Notes: generated from the sequence alone by a model not told the origin. A stretch of DNA of 64,000 bases from Bacteroidota bacterium (GCA_016193485.1 JACPRZ010000043.1:1-64000), one strand, 5' to 3'. Positions 54,161-63,688 are shown, counted from the first letter of the stretch. Numbers and translations are program-made.

Positions 54161-55474
54161 TCAGAAGTCCCTTACTGAGTTAAATTCTTTCATGCCGGTA
54201 ATTTTATCGTAATTACTGATAAAATCATGCCGGTAAACCAAAATCGTATAATCATTTTCAGTTTCATAATGACTCCCCTCGATAAAGGAACTATCACCCG
54301 CATTGGAACCATCATACACAATTACGTATTCGTAATTATAAAAACCCTGTTTGAGGTAAACGGTTGTTTCATAACCGAAACTTTTGTCGTTATATTTCAT
54401 CCTGAATTCATCGTAAAACTGCCAGTCCGATAAGGAACCGAAGAGATAAACAGTTCCACGCGGGTTCTGAATGTCATACGCAAGCCGGAAAGTGACCCAT
54501 ACGTAATCGCTTTCGGTATTATCATCATTGCCCTCCTGTACTCTCACATAATAATTTCCGTTCAGATCGCTCTCCGAATTATAGAGCTTTATGGTGCGGG
54601 ATTCATCGGCATACAAGGCGATATAATTACCGGTGGAATCAATAATTATATTCTTTATTCTTTCAGATTTGAAGCGGAGGGATGCAATATCAAATCTCCG
54701 GTACTGGTTACCGCCTTTAAAAACATTTTCTGTGTTGTAATCATATATCAAAAGGTTTTCCTTGATCAGCGCGGGTTTGAGTTTTGTTTTCATGTTATCC
54801 CAACGGTGATTTTGCAGTATGCGCACTTCCAGTTCATGATAGGGATCGGGTACCGGATACTTCTCAATATTAACCGTAATGTCAACTTCCTGTGCATATT
54901 TCTTCATATCAATATCAACCGGGCGGTTGATTTTACCGGATATTTCGAGGAGTTCCTCGTACACGATAAATCGTCTTGAAAGGATAATATTTTCCCTGTC
55001 GCCATCCAGGTAAACGAGAAGGAGATAGTTGCCTGAAATTTTCGGTGCCATGACATCATTAGGGAAAATAAGTTGGTAGTGGGTGTAATTTTGCAGGGTG
55101 TTGAATGAATATCTGTAATCGAAAATCTGGTCTTCGTCAAAGCCGTCAATGTAAAATGAAGGCATCAGCGGGCTGGGATTCCAGTTCATATCGCAGTGAA
55201 TGAGGGTGTAGTAATATTTTTTCACTCCTCCGTCCAGGTCATCGAAGGTGAGCGACAGGTTATTCTTTTCACCGGGAAGTATTGCAGGAAATTGATATTC
55301 ACCGGTTGTTTTAAACAGCGTTACCGTTTTGATATTTTTCCTGTACACATAATTTTCATACCGCAGGAAATCAGTTTTAACGTAATCATCGGGAAGGGAA
55401 TCCGCTGTTAATGATAAGGGAAATAGAATAGATAAAAAATAGCCGCAAGTGTGCCGGAAATAAATTGAATTCAT
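54161..55474 (-). CDS. Type IX secretion system plug protein (DUF5103)
   Basis: The 437-aa protein has an N-terminal signal segment (ending LTADS) and conserved DUF5103 elements (YTLIHCDMNWNPSPLMPSFYIDGF, NYLLLVYLDGDRENIILSRRFIVYE, YNTENVFKGGNQYRRFD, and a late GTVYLFGSLSDWQF). It should gate the T9SS outer membrane translocon (SprA). It fits the T9SS cargo and SprF-like genes elsewhere in the window. Confidence 0.88.
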   Translation of the reverse strand: MNSIYFRHTCGYFLSILFPLSLTADSLPDDYVKTDFLRYENYVYRKNIKTVTLFKTTGEYQFPAILPGEKNNLSLTFDDLDGGVKKYYYTLIHCDMNWNPSPLMPSFYIDGFDEDQIFDYRYSFNTLQNYTHYQLIFPNDVMAPKISGNYLLLVYLDGDRENIILSRRFIVYEELLEISGKINRPVDIDMKKYAQEVDITVNIEKYPVPDPYHELEVRILQNHRWDNMKTKLKPALIKENLLIYDYNTENVFKGGNQYRRFDIASLRFKSERIKNIIIDSTGNYIALYADESRTIKLYNSESDLNGNYYVRVQEGNDDNTESDYVWVTFRLAYDIQNPRGTVYLFGSLSDWQFYDEFRMKYNDKSFGYETTVYLKQGFYNYEYVIVYDGSNAGDSSFIEGSHYETENDYTILVYRHDFISNYDKITGMKEFNSVRDF

Positions 55475-55591
55475 GAGAGATAATTAAGATACAAAGTAAC
55501 GTAAATTAAGATTGGCAACGGTAAATAATGACAACTCTTAATTTAACAATGGTTCGTGAATTTTTTATGGCATTTTGATTTTCATAGGGAA

Positions 55592-55620
55592 GTGGAGACG
55601 AGACTTGGTCTCGTCTCTAC
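55592..55620. repeat. GAGACGAGAC hairpin between divergent genes
   Basis: GTGGAGACGAGAC (55592-55604) pairs with GTCTCGTCTCTAC (55608-55620) across a TTG loop, with one mismatch. It lies between the T9SS plug gene and mtaB and belongs to a palindrome type often seen in environmental genomes. Confidence 0.65.
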
Positions 55621-55703
55621 ATTCCTTCCTAATTATGAATTCAACCCGGACAGAATAGTTTTATTATCTTTACTTTGAAATTTGAATTCATGTCGGATCA
55701 ACA

Positions 55704-57011
55704 ATGCAAAAAGTCGCCTTTCATACTCTTGGATGTAAATTAAACTTTTCGGAGACATCTTCCATTGCACGGCAATTTGAAGGACGGGGATTCAAAAGAG
55801 CGGAAATTGGTGATAGTCCGGATGTGGTGATTATCAACACCTGCTCGGTAACGGAAAATGCCGATAAGGAATGCAGGTATATTGTCCGCAAAATTCACCG
55901 CACTGCACCGGACGCCTTCATTATAATGACGGGTTGTTTTGCCCAATTGAAACCGGAAGCGATTTCAAAAATTCCCGGTGTTGATGCCGTTCTGGGTTCT
56001 GCTGAAAAATTCAATCTGTTTGATCTCCTTCCTTCATTTCAGAAAAACGGCAGCGCAAAAGTAATAACCACACCTGCTGAAGAACTGGCAAATTTCAACG
56101 CTTCATACTCCATTGGCGACCATACCCGTTCCTTCCTGAAAATACAGGACGGTTGCGATTATTTTTGCTCCTTCTGTACGATTCCGCTGGCACGCGGCAA
56201 AAGCAGGAGTGACACCATCGAAAATGTTGTACGACAGGCGAAGGAAATTGCAGCGAAGGGGATTAAGGAGATTGTTCTGACCGGGGTGAATATCGGGGAT
56301 TTTGAGCCCCCCTCTTATCCCCCCAAAGGGGGGAAGAAAAATTCATTCCTCCAACTTATCATGAATCTTGAAACTATTCCCGGTATTGAACGTTTTCGCA
56401 TATCCTCAATTGAACCGAATTTACTGACCGATGATATCATTGAATTCGTTGCTCAATCAAAAAAGTTCATGCCGCATTTCCATATCCCGTTGCAGTCGGG
56501 CTCTGATAAGATTTTGAAGTTAATGAGAAGGCGGTATAAAAAAGAACTTTTTGCAGGTAGGGTTATCACCATTAAAAACCTGATACCGTATTGTTGTATT
56601 GGAGTTGATGTCATCACAGGTTTCCCCGGAGAAACTGAAGATGACTTCCTTGCCACTTATCTCTTCCTGAACGAACTGGATATTTCATACCTGCATGTAT
56701 TTACGTATTCAGAAAGGGAAAATACCGTAGCGGCAGGGATGAAGAATAAAGTTCCCGTACAGGAACGTCAGCGCAGGACAAAAATGCTCATCAATCTTTC
56801 ATACAGGAAAAGAAGAGTGTTCTATGAGCAGCACCTCGGTACTGCAAGGCAGGCGCTTTTTGAAGGCACGAATGAAAACGGAAAAATCCTGGGATTCACG
56901 GATAATTATATCAGGGTGAAAATAAATTATGATTCAAATTTAATCAATAGCGTAAGGACTGTTTCTTTGAAATCGGCAGAGAAGGATGGGACGGTTGGGG
57001 CGCACGTATAG
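55704..57011 (+). CDS. mtaB: tRNA t6A37 methylthiotransferase
   Basis: The 435-aa radical-SAM enzyme adds methylthio to t6A at position 37 of tRNAs. The N-terminal cluster cysteines are C11, C47 and C78, and the radical-SAM motif is C151-x3-C155-x2-C158 (GCDYFCSFC). IPLARGKSRS and FHIPLQSGS fit the family. Residues 201-213 (EPPSYPPKGGKKN) after LTGVNIGDF are an inserted loop coded by a palindromic DNA element (56305-56336). A TRAM-like domain ends the protein. The insert lies in the surface loop before helix FLQLI, so activity may be kept. Confidence 0.93.
   Translation: MQKVAFHTLGCKLNFSETSSIARQFEGRGFKRAEIGDSPDVVIINTCSVTENADKECRYIVRKIHRTAPDAFIIMTGCFAQLKPEAISKIPGVDAVLGSAEKFNLFDLLPSFQKNGSAKVITTPAEELANFNASYSIGDHTRSFLKIQDGCDYFCSFCTIPLARGKSRSDTIENVVRQAKEIAAKGIKEIVLTGVNIGDFEPPSYPPKGGKKNSFLQLIMNLETIPGIERFRISSIEPNLLTDDIIEFVAQSKKFMPHFHIPLQSGSDKILKLMRRRYKKELFAGRVITIKNLIPYCCIGVDVITGFPGETEDDFLATYLFLNELDISYLHVFTYSERENTVAAGMKNKVPVQERQRRTKMLINLSYRKRRVFYEQHLGTARQALFEGTNENGKILGFTDNYIRVKINYDSNLINSVRTVSLKSAEKDGTVGAHV
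56305..56336. repeat. In-frame palindromic element within mtaB
   Basis: AGCCCCCCTCTTATCCCCCC is followed by AAAGGGGGGAAG, giving a CCCCCC/GGGGGG stem around AAA. It is inserted in frame and belongs to the family of the elements at 5584-6058. Confidence 0.7.
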
Positions 57012-57036
57012 TATCAGGCGATACATCCGATGCACG

Positions 57037-58368
57037 CTACATTGAACCCCGGCCAACACTGAAGTACTCAAATCCGCGGCTTCGCATTTCGGATGGATCA
57101 AACAGATTCCTCCCGTCAAAAATTACCGGCTGTTTCAGTAACTTTCCCATCTTCTGAAAATCGGGAGTGCGGAAAACCGACCACTCGGTGCAGATAATGA
57201 GGGCATTGCAATTTTGAAGAACTTCGTAATGGTCGTTGAAATAATGCAGTTGTTTTCCGAAAATTGATTTTACGTTTTCTGTTGCAGCCGGATCAAAGAC
57301 ATTCACCGCAAATCCCTCATTAAGAAGTTTTTTTATTATGAATATAGACGGGGCTTCCCGGATATCATCCGTATTGGGTTTAAAAGATAATCCCCATACG
57401 GCAATTTTATTTCCCGTTAATTTATTTTTTTTTGTACCTGATGTCCTTTTTACAAAGTATTCATTTATTTTGTTCACCATCCATTCCCGCTGTTTCCGGT
57501 TGACTTCCATCACCGAACGCACAATTTTAAATTCATAACCGCAGTCCCTTGCCGATTTTTCAATGGCCATGACATCCTTCGGGAAACAACTGCCGCCATA
57601 TCCTATCCCGGCAAAGAGAAATCTCCTTCCGATACGCTCATCGGCCCCTATGCCTGCGCGGATCATGTCAACATTGGCGCCTGTTCTCTCGCAGATATTG
57701 GCAATTTCATTCATAAAACTGATCTTGGTTGCAAGAAAAGCATTGGCGGCATATTTTGTAAGTTCGGCCGAGGGTTCATCCATGAATAGGATAGGGTTTC
57801 CCTGCCGCACAAACGGTTTGTACAACTCCTCCATGATTTTTTTTGCCCTTTCCGAACGGGTTCCCACAACAACCCTGTCAGGCTTCAGGAAATCATCCAC
57901 CGCAAAACCTTCCCTGAGAAACTCCGGGTTGGATACAACGTCAAATTCCACTTTAGCATGTTTTAAAACCAGTTTGCGAACTTTTTCAGCGGTCCCGACC
58001 GGTACCGTGCTCTTGTTAATAATCACTTTATATTCTTTTATCAATTTGCCGGTTTCCTCAGCCACATCCAGAATGTGACGCAGGTCGGCAGAGCCGTCCT
58101 CCCCGGGGGGGGTAGGTAAAGCAAGAAAAATTACCAGCGACTGACGAAGCGCTTCTTCGAGCCGGATGGTGAAATGGAGGCGGCCATGTTTTATGTTTTC
58201 AGCAAAAAGCGAATCAAGATGCGGTTCATAAATGGGAACCTTCCCCGATTTCAGTTTACGGATCTTTTCCTTATCAATGTCAACACAAAGGACATGGTTT
58301 CCCATTTCGGCAAAACAGGTACCTGTGACAAGACCTACGTAACCGGTGCCGATGACTGCGATGTTCAT
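57037..58368 (-). CDS. ugd: UDP-glucose 6-dehydrogenase
   Basis: The 443-aa enzyme oxidises UDP-glucose twice to UDP-glucuronate. It has the NAD site GTGYVGLVTG (7-16), INKSTVPVGT, NPEFLREG and the catalytic Cys in GYGGSCFPKD. A second Rossmann half (KIAVWGLSFKPNTDDIREAPS) completes it. It lies 150 bp downstream of an aminotransferase gene on the same strand, suggesting a polysaccharide pathway. A GGAAT-type repeat separates the two genes. Confidence 0.95.
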   Translation of the reverse strand: MNIAVIGTGYVGLVTGTCFAEMGNHVLCVDIDKEKIRKLKSGKVPIYEPHLDSLFAENIKHGRLHFTIRLEEALRQSLVIFLALPTPPGEDGSADLRHILDVAEETGKLIKEYKVIINKSTVPVGTAEKVRKLVLKHAKVEFDVVSNPEFLREGFAVDDFLKPDRVVVGTRSERAKKIMEELYKPFVRQGNPILFMDEPSAELTKYAANAFLATKISFMNEIANICERTGANVDMIRAGIGADERIGRRFLFAGIGYGGSCFPKDVMAIEKSARDCGYEFKIVRSVMEVNRKQREWMVNKINEYFVKRTSGTKKNKLTGNKIAVWGLSFKPNTDDIREAPSIFIIKKLLNEGFAVNVFDPAATENVKSIFGKQLHYFNDHYEVLQNCNALIICTEWSVFRTPDFQKMGKLLKQPVIFDGRNLFDPSEMRSRGFEYFSVGRGSM

Positions 58369-58377
58369 AAAGGAAAA

Positions 58378-58510
58378 ATGGAATGTTGGAATATTGGTAT
58401 TTGTGTAATTCAGTATATAAACTCAGACAAAGGAATCTTCCCAAACTCCGGTTTTTTGTTTTTTCTGAAGCGATTCAATTAACTTCAATTTTTCCAATCT
58501 TCCTTCCTTC
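58378..58510. repeat. GGAATGTTGGAAT and TTCCAATCTTCC arms between ugd and the aminotransferase
   Basis: The left arm at 58378-58397 and the right arm at 58491-58510 belong to the family also seen at 20012-20109, with a 93-bp intervening spacer. The arms are short and degenerate. Confidence 0.5.
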
Positions 58511-58518
58511 CCTTTTTA

Positions 58519-59649
58519 CTAACCAAAATATTCAACTGCCTTTTTTGTAATGTACTCCAACTGCTCCTCGTCCAGTTCCGTATGCATGGGCAGTGAAATG
58601 ATCTGCTTAGCAAGTTTTTCGGCAACCGGAAAATCGCCTCTTTTCCAGCGGTTTCCCCTAAAAGCTCGCTGAAGATGAAGCGGCATGGGATAATAGAGCA
58701 TCGAGGGAATATTGTTTTTCTGCAAATGTTCCATAAGCCCGTCACGGCTGCCACCAATAACTTTCAGAGTATACTGGTGAAAAACATGCGTGGATTGCGC
58801 CTGGCGGTAAGGTATGACAACATTTTTCAATCCCGAAAATGCTTTATCATAATAGTCGGCTGCTTTTCTCCTTGCTGTAATATATCCATCAAGTTTCTTC
58901 AGTTTGACGCGGAGGATTGCCGCCTGCAAAGTGTCAAGCCGGGAATTCAAACCGATGGCATCATAAAAATACCTTTTTTTCTGGCCATGATTGGCAATCA
59001 TCCTGAGTTTTTCAGCAAGGCGGCTGTTGTCAGTAAATATCGCTCCGCCATCCCCGTATGCGCCAAGATTTTTCGAGGGGAAAAATGATGTTGTGCCTGC
59101 ATCCCCTATAGTTCCCGCTTTTTTTCCCGTTCCGTTTTTGAAGAAATATTCCGCACCGATCGCCTGGGCATTATCTTCAATAACAAATATCTTATTCTCT
59201 TTTGCAATCTTCATGATCTCATCCATGGCAGCACACTGCCCGTAGAGGTGAACAGGTATTATCGCTTTTGTTTTACGTGTTATCGCTTTCCGGATCGAGG
59301 CAGGATCAATATTAAAAGTATCGTACAGTGAATCTGCAAAAACAACTTTTAATCCGAGAAGTGCGGCAACTTCGGCAGTGGAAATAAAAGTAAAGGTCGG
59401 TGCGATGATCTCATCTCCCGGCTTTAATTCAAGAGCGATCAGGGCAATTTTAAGAGCATCGGTCCCATTGGCGCAGGCAATAACATTCTTTGCACCTGTA
59501 TATTGCATCAATTCTTCCTCAAATTGCCTGACATCAGGGCCTAAAATAAAACGCGCAGAACGGATTACTGAAAAAACCGCCTCATCAACTTCATGCTTTA
59601 TATTTTCATACTGCGATTGCAGGTCAACCATTTGTATCGGCCTCATCAT
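58519..59649 (-). CDS. DegT/DnrJ-type sugar aminotransferase
   Basis: The 376-aa PLP enzyme transfers amino groups to nucleotide keto-sugars. The PLP lysine is K193 in FFPSKNLGAYGDGGA, with VIEDNAQA at 157-164 and GTDALKIAL near 62. RQFEEELMQYTG and NRWKRGDFPVAE fit WbpE-like members. With ugd it suggests a UDP-glucuronate-derived amino sugar, but no 3-dehydrogenase lies in the window. A second Met directly follows the first, so the start could be 59646. Confidence 0.9.
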   Translation of the reverse strand: MMRPIQMVDLQSQYENIKHEVDEAVFSVIRSARFILGPDVRQFEEELMQYTGAKNVIACANGTDALKIALIALELKPGDEIIAPTFTFISTAEVAALLGLKVVFADSLYDTFNIDPASIRKAITRKTKAIIPVHLYGQCAAMDEIMKIAKENKIFVIEDNAQAIGAEYFFKNGTGKKAGTIGDAGTTSFFPSKNLGAYGDGGAIFTDNSRLAEKLRMIANHGQKKRYFYDAIGLNSRLDTLQAAILRVKLKKLDGYITARRKAADYYDKAFSGLKNVVIPYRQAQSTHVFHQYTLKVIGGSRDGLMEHLQKNNIPSMLYYPMPLHLQRAFRGNRWKRGDFPVAEKLAKQIISLPMHTELDEEQLEYITKKAVEYFG

Positions 59650-59711
59650 TATACAGAAAAATTAAATCGCTGCGAAGATACCCATTTATGAATATGAACA
59701 CTGTCATTACT

Positions 59712-59719
59712 TACCTTTG
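59712..59719 (+). promoter_or_regulatory. -7 promoter box TACCTTTG of a putative outer membrane protein gene
   Basis: An exact TAnnTTTG. It is only 4 bp before the in-frame ATG at 59724, which makes that ATG an unlikely start and favours GTG 59766. Confidence 0.55.
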
Positions 59720-59765
59720 TATAATGCAAACCAACTCTTCACATGAATTACTGCTTTTATGGATT

Positions 59766-60530
59766 GTGAAACGATGCGGAGTTTTAATTATTGCTGTTAT
59801 CTGCTGCTTATTTCGATCTCAGGTGGTGCAATGCCAGTCGCCTGATTCGGCATTATCAGGCGTAATAATCGGTGCAGGTTATGCGTACCAGGTTCCGGGC
59901 GGGGATATGGCGAAACGGTTCGGCAATAATTCCTCGGCAGGAGCGCTCGTTTATTACAAATCAAAGGCAAACTGGTTTTACGGGATTGATTTCAATTTTC
60001 TTTTCAGCGGTAATGTTAAAGAAACCGGAATGATGGACAGTATTACCACTTCATCGGGCCAACTCATTGACCAGGGGGGGTTTCTTGCAAATGTATTTTT
60101 CCAGGAACGCGGGTTCTCCCTATCTGTAAAAACAGGAAAAAGAATTGATTTTTTGACCGCAAACGTCAATTCAGGTCCCGTCATTATGGTTTCCGGTGGT
60201 TTTTTACAGCATAAAATCCGTATTGATTACAATAAAAACATCAATAACCCGATACCTCAGATTGAAGGTGAGTACAAAAAAGGATATGACCGGCTTTCGA
60301 ACGGCCCTGTTTTAAGTGAATTCATTGGATATACCTATTTCGGGAAGAACCGCATGGTAAATTTCATTGCGGGTTTTGAATTTTTCCAGGCATGGACAAA
60401 AAACAGGCGGTTTAATATTGATCTGCAAAGGCGTAACAATGCGCAGCGGCTGGATTTGCTGTATGGAATCAGGATCAGTTGGGTATTTCCGGTGTTCAGA
60501 CGGTTACCGGATAAGTATTATTATAACTGA
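59766..60530 (+). CDS. Putative outer membrane beta-barrel protein, unknown
   Basis: I start at GTG 59766 (254 aa) because MKRCGVLIIAVICCLFRSQ makes a standard signal peptide, and the upstream ATGs lie at or before the TACCTTTG promoter box. The body alternates polar and hydrophobic residues (GVIIGAGYAYQVPGGDM, WFYGIDFNFLF, SLSVKTGKRIDF) and ends with an aromatic strand, typical of a small outer membrane barrel. No named family was recognised. It is followed 43 bp later by a propeller protein gene. Confidence 0.7.
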   Translation: MKRCGVLIIAVICCLFRSQVVQCQSPDSALSGVIIGAGYAYQVPGGDMAKRFGNNSSAGALVYYKSKANWFYGIDFNFLFSGNVKETGMMDSITTSSGQLIDQGGFLANVFFQERGFSLSVKTGKRIDFLTANVNSGPVIMVSGGFLQHKIRIDYNKNINNPIPQIEGEYKKGYDRLSNGPVLSEFIGYTYFGKNRMVNFIAGFEFFQAWTKNRRFNIDLQRRNNAQRLDLLYGIRISWVFPVFRRLPDKYYYN

Positions 60531-60573
60531 ATAACAGATATACACTTTTTCCTGTATTTTGTACCTTTACTTT

Positions 60574-61716
60574 ATGAAAATAAGTTCCGGCATAACGATA
60601 ATATTTTATTTTCAGAACATATTTTTATCACTGGTTTTTGCCCAAATACCCCGATCGGGATCGGATTCTCTGCCACAATGGATGGTGTTTACCACCCGCA
60701 ATTCCAAAATCCCAGGCAACCGCATAACTGCAATTACCCAGGATCCGAATGAACTTTTATTTTTTTCTTTTGGTGGGAAAATATGGGCGTTTAACGGAAC
60801 AAAGTGGAAGAATTATTACAAACCCCCGTCATGGTCAGGCGAAGACGATATAAAAAAAATGGTTTTTGACAATACCGGTGTCATGTGGGCAGTCGGTACA
60901 AACAACCGTACCGCCTTTTATGAAGACGAACACTGGTCGGAACTGAATCAGAAAAATTCGCCTTTGCCCGATGGAAAAGTGACCGATATGGCGATTGACC
61001 TGAACAATATAAAATGGTTTACCACCTCCGGTGACGGGCTTATCAGGTATGACGGAAATGCATTTATACTTATGGATACGATGTGCGATGTTCCTGACAC
61101 CAATTTTATATCTGTTGCTATTGACCGGAATAACATTTTCTGGCTGTTATCTTCCGCAGGACTTGTGAAATTCAGCAATGATTCCGTATTTGAATTGTCT
61201 GAAAATTTCAAAAACCCTGAACTTCCCGGCAAGATTAATTTTTTCGGAATCGGAAGCGATAATCGCATCTGGATGTGCGGTGGAAATAATTTTTCCGTTC
61301 GTGGAGGCGGCATTGCGGTCTTTGACGGGTTAACCACTTTCAGGTATTCCCGGCAAAACTCTTCTCTTACTTCTGACTGTGTTAATTCCATCGCATGGGA
61401 TAATAACGGGACATTGTGGGCAGGTAACTGCAACTGTTCCGGAAGGGATGTTATTACCGGCACAAAAATTTTTTACAGGGGGGGTGTTGCGAGGCCTCTT
61501 GAACCGGTAACCATGAGCGTAAATATATCATTCATGCAGTTCATCAATGCATCGGGTAATGCGCTTAATACCCTGCCCGGTTTGCGCAGCGAAGAAGAAA
61601 ACAGAACACTTGCCCGGAATGTTAATGTGATCTTCGTTGATAAGGACAACAATAAATGGATTGGAACCGATAACGGGTTGTTTGTCTACAATGAGAAAGG
61701 AGTAGTAGTGAAATAA
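60574..61716 (+). CDS. Secreted two-component-regulator-type propeller protein
   Basis: From ATG 60574 (380 aa) it has a signal peptide (FLSLVFAQ) and about six to seven propeller blades seen as WFTT.GDGLIRYDG, NGTLWAGN and the end DKDNNKWIGTDNGLFVYNEKG. These are Reg_prop-like repeats, here without any histidine kinase domain. It may bind ligands or assist surface assembly. The TTG at 60559 is rejected because it ends a TATTTTG promoter-like box. A C-terminal sorting domain is not visible. Confidence 0.78.
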   Translation: MKISSGITIIFYFQNIFLSLVFAQIPRSGSDSLPQWMVFTTRNSKIPGNRITAITQDPNELLFFSFGGKIWAFNGTKWKNYYKPPSWSGEDDIKKMVFDNTGVMWAVGTNNRTAFYEDEHWSELNQKNSPLPDGKVTDMAIDLNNIKWFTTSGDGLIRYDGNAFILMDTMCDVPDTNFISVAIDRNNIFWLLSSAGLVKFSNDSVFELSENFKNPELPGKINFFGIGSDNRIWMCGGNNFSVRGGGIAVFDGLTTFRYSRQNSSLTSDCVNSIAWDNNGTLWAGNCNCSGRDVITGTKIFYRGGVARPLEPVTMSVNISFMQFINASGNALNTLPGLRSEEENRTLARNVNVIFVDKDNNKWIGTDNGLFVYNEKGVVVK

Positions 61717-61717
61717 A

Positions 61718-61890
61718 ATTTCGGATTTCGAATTTTTCCCGATAGCCATTGGGATACGGATTGTCCGCCAAAAGCGGATCCGCCTGAAGCGGAAAATTTA
61801 AATCCGCAATTTTGACAATCCCTGCCTGCTCTGACGGAGTCCGATACTCGTCAGAGTCATCGGACCGGCAGGCAGGCAGAATCCGAAATT
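61718..61890. repeat. Composite nested palindromic region
   Basis: Outer arms AATTTCGGATT (61718-61728) and AATCCGAAATT (61880-61890) enclose several other palindromic pieces: CCCGATAGCCATTGGGA, CCGCCAAAAGCGGATCCGC and TCTGACGGAGTCCGATACTC with CGTCAGAG, inside GCCTGC/GCAGGC arms. No gene lies in the 172-bp gap apart from the stop of the flanking outer membrane protein. Confidence 0.65.
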
Positions 61891-62605
61891 ATTTCAATAT
61901 CCCGATACTTATCCCTGCCGTAGGCAGAACACCTGAATAATCGAGTGAAGTCCAGCGCTTGAAGCGCGTGAAGTTTTTTTCATCGGTATATTTTGCAAGC
62001 CGTAGTCCGGCACCGAAATTGAAGTCAATTGAGTAGATGTTTTTAAAAACACCGATTCTTCCGCCAAGCAAAACTCCGCCTGAAAACACATCAAGGTTTT
62101 TAATTTTGTCATCCTGCATTAGCGTTCCTTCATTCCAGTAAGAAGTAGTATTTGTTATCCATACTTTTCTGTACATCAGGTAAGGCGCTGCATAGAGTCC
62201 TGCCGGCAATTGAGACCATGTGTAGAGATAATTTCTTGCCTGTATTGTTGCACCAAAGCCGGTTATTAAACTGGGAGAATACCAGTTACCCGAGTTATCA
62301 TAAAAAGCAAGATTGTCCTCCTGAGATTTTAAATAATTCCCGCCATATCCTCCTTCAGAAGCATAAGTGCCGATACCGGAGAATAGCAAACTCCAGTTGT
62401 CGCTGATTTTCCTGTCATAAGACAACTGAAAACTGCCGTCAAAAAGGCGAAGCGGATTGACTTCAATTGCCTGTTTGAATTGCGGAACCGGTGCACCATC
62501 CTGCGCTGCTGCAAAGGATGAAAATAAAATAGTTCCTGCAAGAAGTAAAAAAGGCAGATAAAATTTCCGCCTTGTTCCGTAGAAGTTGAATGATGTTGTG
62601 TTCAT
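61889..62605 (-). CDS. Putative outer membrane beta-barrel protein
   Basis: Starting at ATG 62605 (238 aa), the signal peptide is FYLPFLLLAGTILFSSFAAAQ. The rest has strands with alternating residues (AIEVNPLRLFDGSFQLSYDRK, GGVLLGGRIGVF, FNFGAGLRLAKY) and a final segment GISIGILK. The NPLR/LSYDRKI pattern is that of DUF3575-like small barrels in Bacteroidota. The function is unknown. An upstream in-frame ATG at 62641 precedes a polar stretch and is rejected. Its stop lies in the right arm of the nested palindromic region. Confidence 0.75.
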   Translation of the reverse strand: MNTTSFNFYGTRRKFYLPFLLLAGTILFSSFAAAQDGAPVPQFKQAIEVNPLRLFDGSFQLSYDRKISDNWSLLFSGIGTYASEGGYGGNYLKSQEDNLAFYDNSGNWYSPSLITGFGATIQARNYLYTWSQLPAGLYAAPYLMYRKVWITNTTSYWNEGTLMQDDKIKNLDVFSGGVLLGGRIGVFKNIYSIDFNFGAGLRLAKYTDEKNFTRFKRWTSLDYSGVLPTAGISIGILK

Positions 62606-62659
62606 GGGATTGTTTTTCCCATAAACGATACACCTGTTCAATTTATTGTGCTACCAGGA

Positions 62660-62742
62660 GAGGGAAATAAGGGAGATAGGGGAGATAGGGGGAATAGGGG
62701 AATTCCCATATCTCCCTTATACCTTTATTTCCCTTATCTCCA
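62660..62742. repeat. GGGAGATAGGGGAGAT hairpin overlapping the purC stop
   Basis: The left arm (62660-62700, GGGAAATAAGGGAGATAGGG onward) and right arm (62704-62742, CCCATATCTCCCTTATACC onward) are complementary around GAATTC. The purC stop (62717-62719) and its last eight residues (MEIREIKV) are inside the right arm. Confidence 0.7.
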
Positions 62743-63688
62743 TATTAAAGTTTTTCAAAAACCGGTTAATATTGCTTTCTACCCGCAATAATGCGTTGTT
62801 GTTATCTGATCTTACAAACTTTTCCCCTGTAATTTTTTCATACAATTCAATATATCTTTCCGATACGCTTTCAACAAATTCATCGCTCATTACCGGTACT
62901 TTCTGCCCCTCTATTCCCTGGAAACCGTTAGCCATCAGCCATTCGCGCACAAATTCCTTGGATAATTGTTTTTGCGGTTCACCTTTTCTTTGCCTTTCTT
63001 CATAGCCGTCCATGTAAAAATAGCGCGAGGAATCGGGAGTGTGAATTTCATCAATCAGGAAATATTTTTCCTCCTTCATGCCGAATTCATATTTTGTGTC
63101 CACGAGTAATAATCCCTGCTGTGCCGCCATTTCGGTTCCGCACTTGTATAACCGGTGGGTGATATCTTCAAGGTATTCATAATCGTCAGCGGCAATGAGT
63201 TTACTTTTAAAAATCTCATCCTTTGAAATATCTTCATCATGGCCCACAGATGCTTTGGTTGTTGGCGTGATAATGGGATTGGGAAAAGCATCGTTTTCCC
63301 TCATTCCATCGATCATTTTTTCTCCGCAAATAGTTCTCTTGCCGCTTTTATATTCCCTCCAAGCATGGCCTGAGAGGTACCCACGGATAACCATTTCCAC
63401 TTTTACCGGTTTGCAGATATGGCCAACAGTTACCACCGGGTCGGGAACATCAATAACCCAGTTGGGAATGATATGGGCAGTTGCTGCCATGAATTTAGCG
63501 GCAATCTGGTTCAACACCTGCCCTTTGTAAGGAATGCCGTGGGGCAGCACAACATCAAATGCCGAAATCCGGTCCGACACCACCATCACAAGCAGTTCAT
63601 CGCTGACGGTGTACACATCCCGCACTTTTCCTTTATAGAAATTTGTCTGGCCGGGAAAGGAAAAATTTGTCTGTACGATAGTGTTCAT
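62717..63688 (-). CDS. purC: Phosphoribosylaminoimidazole-succinocarboxamide synthase
   Basis: The 323-aa SAICAR synthetase joins aspartate to CAIR with ATP in purine synthesis. Family motifs include [54 protein letters not shown] and LVDTKYEFG with [13 protein letters not shown]. The last eight residues come from a repeat hairpin. Size matches the Bacteroidota form (about 310-320 aa). Confidence 0.96.
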   Translation of the reverse strand: MNTIVQTNFSFPGQTNFYKGKVRDVYTVSDELLVMVVSDRISAFDVVLPHGIPYKGQVLNQIAAKFMAATAHIIPNWVIDVPDPVVTVGHICKPVKVEMVIRGYLSGHAWREYKSGKRTICGEKMIDGMRENDAFPNPIITPTTKASVGHDEDISKDEIFKSKLIAADDYEYLEDITHRLYKCGTEMAAQQGLLLVDTKYEFGMKEEKYFLIDEIHTPDSSRYFYMDGYEERQRKGEPQKQLSKEFVREWLMANGFQGIEGQKVPVMSDEFVESVSERYIELYEKITGEKFVRSDNNNALLRVESNINRFLKNFNMEIREIKV

